Below are positions 26,401 to 36,347 of a stretch of DNA of 64,000 nt, piece after piece. Made by a program: the position numbers and the translations under genes. Within the stretch, counting starts at the first letter, position 1, and the number at the start of each line of letters is the position of its first letter. The notes below the pieces were generated by a model. It searched no databases. It had not been told where the DNA came from and saw nothing but the letters and a program-made list of their open reading frames with translations. The DNA is from Apis mellifera (taxonomy: Eukaryota > Arthropoda > Insecta > Hymenoptera > Apidae). The stretch is taken from positions 6,820,071-6,884,070 of the forward strand of contig NC_037650.1 in NCBI RefSeq assembly GCF_003254395.2, in the 5' to 3' direction.

Positions 26401-29400
26401 GTTTAAATTAAATGATGAACAGATTAACTGAAATAAATTCGTTTTGGGAAACAAAAAAAGGAAATTTATTGTCGAAAACGATGATACGCGAACGATACTA
26501 TAATACGTATCTCATTGTTTCCATTGTATTTATACGTGATTAAGATCGGCGCAATCAGTTTAACAAAAAAAAGAAAAAAGAAAAAAATACTCGGCGAGAT
26601 TCCCACTAGACGCATCAATCTGCATCAACGGTTGTAAAACATTTATCCACGCGTGAACGAATCCGGAAGTCACATGGACGCTTTACAACGCGTTTTAAAT
26701 AATAACACGATTAACTTAACGCGATCGCGCGTCATGTGTTGCACGCCTGCAATATATCCGTTTGATAATCCGATAATATCCCATCCACCTGTACCACGGG
26801 GGAAATGTTTCATCAATTTTTTTTTTTTTCTTTTTCCTTTTTTTCTGTCAAACGGTTCTATTCACCGGAACATAACCGATGGGATTCCCCAGACGGTAAA
26901 CGCGGCCATTGTTTTAGATTAACGATACCAGCGATTCTACAACGTCGCGCATACATTTACGCTTGCGTATCTATCCTCGCGAATCGACATGCGATAAATG
27001 GATCTCTTCTTCAAGAGAGATACACCTCTACACCCCCGAATCCGTGAACTCAACCGCAAAATATGCAAGCAGAGTGACCAATAATAGCAACGGCCTGATA
27101 GAGGACTCTATTATGCCCAAACCCGTGTACTCGATCCATATAACGCCGGATGCGTTTAGGTTCAACGATACGATGCCGCATTACCGTTTCAACGATACAC
27201 GTATGCATCCCGCGTAACGTATGCATCAGCATCCCCAGCTACGGGGAGGGGTAAATTGCTAAAAGATATCTCCCCCTTGGGATTCGACGGGGATAGGTTA
27301 TAACCTCTGGACTCTCGCTTATGTAGAATACCTATATTGCCGTTCCTCTCTCTCTCTCTCGCAATGTTCGTTTGTCCGTCGATGTGTACGCGGCGTTGGA
27401 GGAGGAGGAGGAGGAGGGGAGAGAGGGGATAGATGCACCGTGCATCGCTCACGCGTACAACGGGGCGGAGAAAGCGTTGACACCCCGCCGGGGATTGTTC
27501 AATTTTAGTTGAATCTCATCTCTAACCCTAGCTTCCTAGGCGAGGAGAGGAGAGGAGAGGAGAGGAGAGAGGCGGAAACGCGTCCCCGTAGATTACGCGG
27601 GGACGATCAGCGAGGAAATATCACAACGCGAAACCTTCCGTCTCGGAACCTTAATTGGAAAGACGACGAAAGTGGGGGAGGGAGGGGGAAAGGGGGCGAC
27701 CGCGTCCTGCGTATTTCTCGCAAGACGAACGGCCCGCGTGACGTGGAAATTCCCCTATTACTCGCGATGGGTATTCCGCCCTGCGTTTGATACATCGGCC
27801 TAATCCATAAGGCCACCTGTATTTTCTTCGTGAGGAAGGAAAAGGTGAAAAGGAAGCCGAAGGAATGATGATTCGATATCTTTTTAGCGAATAATTCCTA
27901 TAATTTTGCGCTAATTTTCATTGGAATCGGATAAATATTTATATTATGCACGGTTACGTGGCATTTAATCGTATCGTGTATTATCCAGAAATTATTTCTG
28001 GCAATTCATTCCACCCCCCCGGTAATAAACTCTCGGTTTTTAAAGATTTATTATCTCCGGTCGACTACGATAATTCGTTTCGAAATTGCGCGATTTTAAA
28101 TAATTGATAACTTTAAAGAAAGTAAGGGGGCGGGATATAATTTATCCAAACACGATATTCGACGAGCACGTGTATCCGGAGGATCCGTGTTGTATCTCGT
28201 TCCACCATTTACGCATCATATTTGATGTATAGAGGCAAACAGCAAAGTTACATATAAAACAGCTGATGAATGGGACAGGTGGTAGCTTGCACGCCGTGTT
28301 AATATTTACGCAACAAGTCAGCCGCCGGATTTTCACGTGCGCGTCTCTTTCATATTTTTTGACTAAAAATTCTCTTAATACTTTGATAATACTTTGCCGA
28401 ATTTTAAATATCCCCTCTTTTCGCTAACCACGATGATCCGAAAGATGAAACTAGACGCGAAACAAGTTGTTTTTTTTTTTCGATGTAAAAGCATCTACAA
28501 ATTTGTGCAAGTCTAAGTATTGCACCACAAGATTGTTCGTGTGGTAAAAAAAAAACGATGGACGGCAACTTCTTATAGATGGAAAGGCTACGCTTTCTGC
28601 GCAGCTACCTGCAGGTATGATCGTCCATCATACCTGTAATGCATCGAGCATCTCCGGTTTCTCTTTTCTACTTTTTCGGTTCGGAAAATCGTGCGAGAAA
28701 GGAACGACGAGGAATGCCCCCTTCCCCCTCTTTCCTTTCTTCCCCAACCCGACATTTTCCGCCCTGTCTTCCCGAAACATCCTTCCACAACATCCGAAGG
28801 AGACCACGAAGCTATGCAACCCCCGGTAATGCGCGCATCAATAACCTATCATATCCAACATTCTAGAGATACGATGCAGCACACACACTCTGAGCCCCGA
28901 CTCTGAGACGCGCCCGATCTCTTCCCGCGCTTATAACTCCGGTAAATGTATCTGCTACTCGAACTGGAAGCTCTCCGCTCCTCCATAACTCTCCTCCTCG
29001 GTAAATATTGCGCCGGTGAAGAATAGAATGGTTCGTGTCGCTTTTGTCGGCGGCTATTTTTCAAAATGCAAAATTGCGCGCGTTGTAAAAATACGCCGAA
29101 ATATCCTCGCCTCCGCCTATTTTTCGATTACGTTACGCCGTGTTACAAGTTGGGGGGAGGGAGGGGGGACGCGTGTCGTCGGGGAAAAACCCCGATGTTG
29201 TAATTCCACAGGTGAAATTTCATCAACCTATTTTCCAATTACTCTTGCTGATCTCGATTCGAATGGAATTGAGAATATATTGATTGTTCGATTACACGGA
29301 TAGGTACATCGAGTGGCCTCGCATGCGTGTGCGGGGCGAGCCGAGTTGCACTTCGTTCATCAAATTTATTTTCACCGTTCAAATGAATTGCTAATGCAAG

Positions 29401-32400
29401 CACATAGGGAAGGAATAGTGTGGATCCCGATCCCGTGTGAAATATTAAAATGTTCCCGAGTGGGCTGCCCGAGTGTACATGTTTTTTTGTAAAATTGAAG
29501 ATACATTCGTTCCTCGTTTCTTTTCTTTCTTTCTTTTTTTTTTCTGCTCCACGCTTTATCGTCGAATTATTCGTTTCAATTAGATGGAACGCTAGTTGTA
29601 ACGCGATTCGATGATCCGATACCGAAGTGCAAAGCAACATTTGCACGAGTGAATATCGATTTATTCATCCTCCATTTATCTCGTTTCGCAAAGATAAATT
29701 ACAAATGCGGTCAGAGTACTTTGTCGAGTAATATGTGAGTAATAAAGAGCAAATGTAATGAAATCTCCGTAAAAGCATGCTTCACAGAAACACTCATCCG
29801 ACTGATTAAACATTATACATGATATTTCGATTAACGATATGAATTAAGTGGAAACGAACCGGCAAACTATTTCCGGGAAATATCGTACGATAACGCGTTA
29901 ATGCATCATTAATACAAAATATTATTGTAACACGCATAATAGTCAATTTTTCAAAGTATTTTGATTAATCTAAAAGTCGCCTGACCGATCGAATTAAATA
30001 TAATTTATGTAAATATATAAGGGAAATATTAATGAACTCACGTTTACCGTCCTGACTACCATTTCTTTAGATTCTGGATTAACTTCACTCCATTCACTGG
30101 CAAAGTATGGACCCTGATGACCAAAGAACTGAAACATAAAGAAATGGAATCTTTTTTAGCAAAAATTCCATTGAAAAAGTAATAACGAGTGATAACGAAT
30201 GATAATTGAAAGAATATTAGTGCTAAAGTATTAAAAAAATAAAATAAATCAAACAACGATTTACATAAATATCTAATTGCACGTGAAAAATATCCATAAT
30301 TTCTTTTATGAGCTTTTAAATAAATATACAAATGTTTAAGAGAATATGATTAATAAGCGAGTCATATGAAAGTTGTTGTCCAAAGGTTGTTAATAAGAGA
30401 GAATCGATTATAGAGAATCGATAAAAAATTAAACTGAAAAAACAATGGAATAAAGAAAAATAATTTGTAGAAAAATAATATAAAATAAACACGTTCGTAA
30501 AACAATCACAAATTCTTTAGATTTATCACCATTACGTGATAGAAACAACGTAACAAAACTAATTTAATTTTATCGATGTAAGATTTAATTATCGATATAC
30601 AATATTTATATTGAAGAATTAATTATCAAATTAATTTAACAGAGTTCAAAAAGCCAAGCTACGTGTCACGCCTCTAATTAATTATATTTCTCTGATTAAT
30701 TATACTTTAATTGCGCGACCCAGTCAATTATTACAATGTCTATAAAGTCACGCCCGCATCGGTAACCGTTCCAATATCCAACGCGACTTGTTATTCGAGT
30801 GCATCTGTTAATTAGTCAGAAATTTTCGTCGATGCGGCAGTTGGCTCGACAAGCTTCGTTCCGAGGTGGAAGAAGGAAAAAGAAAAAAATAATAATAAAA
30901 ATAAAAAAGCAAGGATCAGAAGGAAAGGGTTGAGCTGTTAACTCAAATTGAAACAAGGCTTTGCACTTTCCCTTCCCGTCAAGTAATTTCAAGAGTGGCT
31001 AAATGCGAAGGCGATACCTTCTTCCTTCCTTTTCTTTCTCTCCTCCCGCCTGCTATGCATTCGTTACGAAACTGTGATTCGAGGCATTCGGGCGAGAGAG
31101 CCGGTACAACAGGACAGCTTTGCGAAATGGCCAAAGCTTATAGAAAATCCTGCGAAAGGAAGCAATTCGCCGAGCCGAAAAAGATTCGAAGCTCGAATCT
31201 CCCCGTAGAGACCGGAGAAGAAACAGGGATGAAGGGAGTAGAGTAATCCTAAGGGAGGCTCTGGTATATATATATATTCCAAAACACAAGTGCCTGGCTG
31301 GATGATTGCCAAAGAGCGTAACATCGGTGGAAGTGCTCATTATGAAAGTTGATACGGTCGGTGTCGTTGTTTTGTAATTCCCTCTTGCCTTCGAGCCTGA
31401 ACTCCCTTTCGCACACCTTCTTCTTGCTCCATGTTGTCGAAAGTTTCGAATTTCCTGCTGCTGGCTACTGCCGTTGTTTGTATAGATTGCTTGGTCAAAC
31501 GGCAGCGAACTGTTTTGTCTATAAACTACTGCCAGGTAAAGGAGGGATGCATAACCCCGCGTGCAGATTGATTTCTTACGATATCTAAACTTTGAACAAA
31601 CTCTATTGTTTGGGTAAATGGATATAATATGGATAAAGCGAAAATTATACAATGGATAAACGAAAAATATAAAATGGGAACGGAATGTATATTTATTATT
31701 TTTATTTTTATTATCAATTAAGATAATATTACAAATTATTGGCTTTGGAAATAGAAGAGTCTGAGAATCTATTAACATTAGCCGTTCTTTTGTATCAATA
31801 TTAATAATATAAATAAAAAATAAATTATGTAAAAATTATATAAATACGTGTTATATAATTGACGATTGATTACCATTTTCATAATAGAAATGCATAATCC
31901 ATTTAAAAAAATTGAAACAATGTAACATTAAACAACGTAAATTCTACACGCGTCAAATATAAATCTACGTACTTTTCAAAAATAATAAATTACGTAAACA
32001 TTTTATTATTATAAACATGTCTTATTAGTTTGCATTAAACGGCACTTCGCCAATCACTTACGTATGCAATGCACGTAATTACTCGTGACATAGTGTCGTC
32101 CAATACTATAAATGTAATTACAAATTCACATATGATTTCTTAATATTTAAAGTTAATCTCGAAATAAAAATAATCTCTTTGTGCTTTGAAATTGAGAAAG
32201 AATCAAAGGTCGTTTCGATAAAAGAATACAAAACGTAAATAAATTTGTCTATGAGAATGCTTACTTAAAATCGATAATGTGAATAAGGTTTTTTTTAGTA
32301 AGGTTAACATTTTCTTTATTTCCATATTTCTCTGCTTTCATCAGCCAATGAAAATTTAACCTTGAAAATTATGAGTAACTTTAAATGATATCAGCGCTTA

Positions 32401-33437
32401 TGCGGCTGATAGAAGAACTAATTGAAACAAATGGAAAATTTACAATGATGAATGGAATTTTATTTTGCCAACAATTAATTATGTATTGGAAACAAAAGAT
32501 TTTATTTTCCAATGATTTTCCAATAAAAACAAACAAATATATTAAAAGTACTATTAAAAGATATCATAAAAAGATATCGGATAACAGATACATTGATTAT
32601 TTCAAATTTCTTTTTTTCTAATTTTATATATAAGAAAATATTATGTTAAGTATTTGTATTAAATATGTGTAAAAGAAGATAATAATAAATAGATAACACG
32701 ATGATATGATAACGTTAAAGATAAAATTGAATAGCATAATTAATATAATTAATAAAATCATTTCTAATTTGAAACGTTGATATATTTAAAGATTTTATAT
32801 TTAAAAAAAAGTCAAAATTTTTGTATAATCAATTGTGTTTATATATATTATATCAAAAATCTACAATACAATGTAAATATCGTATTGCAACTTTCTAATT
32901 CTATTTATATGATTAAACTTCAATGACAAAGTGTAAAAAAATATACATATATTTAGAAATTTATTTGTTATTAGAATTTTATTAAGTTAAATTTATTTTT
33001 TAATAAATTTATATAGTTAATAATAATTTCTATATAACCTTTTTCAAGAGGTTATGCTCATCGTTATATGCTATTATAAATGACCTTAATAATTATTATT
33101 TTTAAAATACTTACTGGTAAAATCCATGTAGGAAAACGCCATTGAGTGGTAACCAATCTATGAGAATAAAGAACACCATCCTTAACTTTTCTATCGATAA
33201 CATCCGTGCCCAAAACCGATGGATTTAAGGGATTTGGATATTTTCGGCATGCTGCTTTTACAACTGTTTCCCATGGATGACTACAAATGAAAAATATTAA
33301 AATTTCATATATCATATAATTTATTTTCTATTAAAAGAATGTCAAAAAACATTTTTATAGAAAAATTTAGAAAGTTAGAAATAAACTTGTACAAAAAACA
33401 CTCACTCGAAAGTATGATGTGATGTCCACAACTTCAT
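20408..33437 (-). CDS. slmo: Slowmo/PRELID3-type mitochondrial lipid transfer protein
   Basis: Five coding exons join cleanly: 33406-33437, 33115-33280, 30042-30128, 20930-21103 and 20408-20644, giving 231 residues. All introns are GT-AG. The protein starts MKLWTSHHTFDHPWETVV and carries KYPNPLNPSV, the THPHP-type YTPHPENPETTLLTQ segment and the AVEWVIEKL helix, which together define the PRELI/MSF1 domain (about residues 1-175) of the PRELID3/Slowmo branch. Known family role: in the mitochondrial intermembrane space these proteins, with a TRIAP1/Mdm35 partner, shuttle phospholipids (phosphatidylserine for human PRELID3B) between outer and inner membranes. The last 55 residues form a polar, probably helical tail ending PPPSQSIPKL. 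Introns are very uneven: 125 bp, 3.0 kb, 8.9 kb and 285 bp. The start is the only ATG giving the family N-terminus. Confidence 0.93.
23984..24003 (+). repeat. C-rich homopolymer-like run
   Basis: Almost pure C with a single G and a T, inside the slowmo long intron. The minus strand is therefore G-rich and could form a quadruplex. Confidence 0.7.
27541..27570 (+). repeat. (GGAGA)n pentamer repeat
   Basis: About five tandem copies of GGAGA/GAGGA in the slowmo long intron. Confidence 0.85.
30129..33114 (-). other. Slowmo intron 2, AT-rich
   Basis: A 3-kb intron, strongly AT-rich except for a mixed patch at about 30.9-31.6 kb. That patch contributes to an unusually long open frame on the sense strand (31053-31778, 241 codons) and contains a small inverted repeat. 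Neither is supported as a gene. A short TA run occurs near 31265. Confidence 0.6.
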
Positions 33438-34059
33438 GTTTATAGAATTTTTTAGTATAACGTATGGAAAACACAATAATTTAAATTATTAACAATCATA
33501 CGAAAACATTACACTTCGACACAGTGAGGCACGTTCACTGACTTCGAAACCTGATGTAACGTGAAAAAGAAAGCTTTCCAATGAACTTTAATCTTTTATT
33601 GTGTATCGATCTATCAAGAGTTGGTATACCTGTTTTCAGCAACCAATAAGGTTTATTTAAATTAAATTTGATTGGTCGGCGATTCCGCGCCATTTTCTAT
33701 TAATTCAAACGCAAAATTTTCTTGTCAAATCACATTTAATTTAGTTATAATATTTGTTTTTCAGTGCAGTAAATCATAATTTCTATTATATATTTTTTCT
33801 TATTATATTTTTTTAAATAGATTGAACGATTTGAATTTAAATAATTTTAATATTTTTGCAATTTTAACATTTGTTTATACTTCGTATGTATAATAAATCG
33901 CGCGGTCATTTCGTAATAGTGTCAAAGGCAAAGTGAAACGTAGTTTAATTGTTAATTATTATTAATCATTGTTCAAATTATAGCAAAAGTATCAATTTTA
34001 TGATTTCCTAAGTGATATATTCTAAGTTATAAATAAGATTTGTGTAGTGATTTGATTAT
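33438..34059. other. Intergenic: slowmo promoter side and WRNIP1 3' side
   Basis: A short AT-rich gap between the slowmo start and the end of the WRNIP1-like locus. It must hold the slowmo promoter and 5' UTR. I see no clear TATA box, and no open frame of note. Confidence 0.5.
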
Positions 34060-34065
34060 TTTATT
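34060..34065 (-). terminator. Candidate poly(A) signal of the WRNIP1-like locus
   Basis: TTTATT on the plus strand, AATAAA in the gene's orientation, 56 bases beyond the stop codon. Confidence 0.45.
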
Positions 34066-34120
34066 TGTTAAAATGTATAAAATAAAATTGTATACTCCAA
34101 ACTTTGGAAGAAAGAAAAAT

Positions 34121-35696
34121 TTACGAGTCTTCTGAAAAAAAATTAGCATGCAGTAAGCCAAGTGGTAAGTAATTTTCAACGTTTTCCTCTTTGGTTAGCA
34201 CATTTTCTTTATGAAATCCTGTAAAGAATATCAAGTAAAAATAATAAAAAAATTTCATATTAAGTGTTTGATATCTTACCAAAAGTAGTATGAATTTTTT
34301 CTTGTCCTGATCTATCTCTAATATGTAATGGTACTACAGGCTGTGGACCTTTATGATTTATAATAATATTTTCAACACGTTTTAATGCATTATATACAAG
34401 TTGAGATTTTGGTGCTCTAGTCAAATATACAACACACTGAGTTAAAATCACATCGCATTCTGGCATTCCAATCATTTCACATCCATGCAAAGTATGAATA
34501 GCTATGCCTAGAAATAAAAATTAATTATAATACTTATTATATATATTATAATACTTATTATGATATTGAATCATTCTATAAAATATATACCTAGAGCATC
34601 TAAATCTGCTAAGCCAACATCTTCACTTGATATTCTTATTAATCTTCTTGCAATATCTACGGGATCTTCTTTAATGTCCATAATTCGTGCTAACCAATAT
34701 AAAGATGCATTTTCTTTACCAGCTTTTATTGATTTATGTAAAGCAGAATATAAATGTTGTATATTGTTGCTTTGTTTATCGGATAACATATGTGTTTGTT
34801 TAACACTTTCTTTAACATCTTCTAAAGTTATTGAAACAAAATTAGAATTTAGCTTATTTGATATTTTAATTTTAATAGCCAATTCTAAATCATTCAATGC
34901 AACACGAGCATCTCCATCACATACTTCTGCTAACCAGTCAATAGCTGTTTTATTAATAAAAAAATGTGGTTTAGAACTAAAATTTAAATTATTTTCTAAA
35001 TTAGTTGACAAATTTTTGAGTGAAAAATTATATATTTCTCCATTAATCGATGAAATTGCTTTACAAAGAATTTCTACAATATTTAACATTGTTAATTTAT
35101 TTAAAGCAAATATTCGGCATCTACTTAATAAAGCAGAATTCAAACTATAAGATGGATTCTCTGTAGTTGTGCCAATTAAAGTAAATGTGCCTGTTTCAAC
35201 ATGTGGTAAAAAAATATCTTGTTGGAGTTTATTGAAACGATGTATTTTATCCATTATTACAATAATTTGATTGAATTTTGATTCAGTTTTTGTTTTATTA
35301 ATAATGTTTTTGATGTTACTCACACCAGAAGATGTTGCAGAAAGATTTATGATATTTACTTTCTCTCCATGCATTTCTTTGCTTATCTTTGATATAATAT
35401 TAGTTAGAGATGTCTATAAAAATATTTCATATTAGTACTATTTCATATTAATACTAATTTCAAAAATTAATATTAATAATATTTAAGATATGATAAAAAA
35501 TAATAATTACTTTTCCACATCCTGGTGGACCCCAGAATATCATACTAGGAATATGACCTTTTGTTAATAATTGTTGTAATATTGTATTAGATCCAACAAC
35601 TTTTTCTTGTCCTATATAATCGTGAAAGCATGCAGGCCTCATTTTTTCAGCAAGGGAAATCAATTCTTGGTTTTGTACCGATTGCTGTTGATTCAT
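34121..35696 (-). pseudogene. WRNIP1: WRNIP1/MgsA-type AAA+ ATPase with frameshift and altered Walker B
   Basis: Four exons are traceable: 35511-35696, 34591-35414, 34280-34507 and 34121-34218, all with GT-AG introns. Exon 1 encodes LAEKMRP, YIGQEKVVG and the Walker A loop WGPPGCGK (residues 56-62). Exon 2 begins with the expected TSLT, but an extra base in a three-base run at 35400-35402 breaks the frame. The next base frame then resumes with NIIS and runs open through LSAT, HRFNK, IGTTTENPS, ALLSRCR, GDARVALNDLE and SSEDVGLAD. Exon 3 has GCEMIGMPEC and RAPKS. Exon 4 ends with YLP..FF as in the family. The Walker B Glu is Lys (MDKIHRF), and the usual GYGKGYKY segment is not recognisable. No N-terminal UBZ zinc finger is seen. 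Known role: a replication-fork-associated ATPase. Most likely a decaying gene; a one-base sequence error could explain the frameshift but not the other changes. Confidence 0.75.
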
Positions 35697-36138
35697 GTTT
35701 TTTATACTAATCAATGTATTGGTTTTATATTTTTTAATGAATTTATTTTATTAATCTTCTTTCATAAAAAATTTCTTTGGCGTTTTCTTTGGTATTTCTT
35801 ATGGTATTTCATTTGAAATTATATCCCTTAAAAAAATATAAATCAACATGATTATCTATATTCTTTATATATACATATTAAAATTTTTTTATACAATATA
35901 CGAATTATAATGATACAATTTGAATTTCTTTATTTTTATAATATTCAAAAGTTAAGTTATCTATTATTAAAGTATAGGTTATTTTGTATAATATGAATAT
36001 CAGAAAAATACAAATGTTTTAAATTTTTAATTTTTTATTTTTTCTTTTTTTATTTTAAAAATATTATTTTTCAAAAACTGACAATCGCCAAAATAAATCA
36101 TCGCACCATCTATTACGTGCTTATCGTGTACGTTTCAG
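35697..36138. other. Divergent intergenic region between WRNIP1-like locus and PIGW
   Basis: Very AT-rich, with no supported open frame. It separates two divergently oriented genes and probably contains the promoter of both. A GCACCATCTATTACGTG segment near 36103-36119 stands out from the AT-rich background. Confidence 0.5.
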
Positions 36139-36146
36139 TATAAATA
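36139..36146 (+). promoter_or_regulatory. TATA box candidate for PIGW
   Basis: TATAAATA followed directly by a CACGTG E-box, about 209 bases upstream of the PIGW start codon. A start site about 30 bases further on would give a short 5' UTR interrupted by one small intron. AT-rich surroundings make chance TATA matches common. Confidence 0.4.
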
Positions 36147-36243
36147 CACGTGATTCATTTGTAGTCAAGTCAACTTTATAATTTTAATTATTATTTAAAT
36201 TATATAATATTTTAAGATAAAAATTCAGATAATGTTCTTTCAA

Positions 36244-36320
36244 GTAAGTTGAGATTGATGGAAAATTTTTGGATAATATTTTGTATTATCAATAATATCT
36301 CTTTTTAAATTTTTCATCAG
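36244..36320 (+). other. Putative 77-bp 5' UTR intron of PIGW
   Basis: A consensus GTAAGT donor at 36244 and a pyrimidine-rich TTTTTCATCAG acceptor ending at 36320 flank a 77-bp stretch just before the PIGW start. Removing it places the ATG 27 bases into the second exon. It also joins an upstream ATG at 36232 to a six-codon upstream open frame that ends before the main start. Confidence 0.5.
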
Positions 36321-36347
36321 GAAAAATAATTATTCACTTTATACAAC

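Larger units (their letters stand above)
21104..30041 (-). other. Slowmo intron 3, unusually long and GC-rich
   Basis: This 8.9-kb intron lies between two short slowmo exons. Most of it (about 21.5-29.5 kb) is CpG-replete, with polypurine tracts, GAGA/CT runs, a C-rich run at 23985-24003 and a GGAGA minisatellite. The final few hundred bases before exon 3 become AT-rich. Open frames up to 149 codons occur on both strands, but none shows a family signature. I see no nested gene I can support. Confidence 0.6.

Noticed and set aside
34560..35150. 196-codon plus-strand open frame
   Set aside because: Antisense shadow of WRNIP1 exon 2; the minus strand carries the conserved family motifs.
35712..35714. 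Alternative upstream start for the WRNIP1-like protein
   Set aside because: The codon is TTG, not ATG. The first ATG is at 35696, directly before the conserved core.
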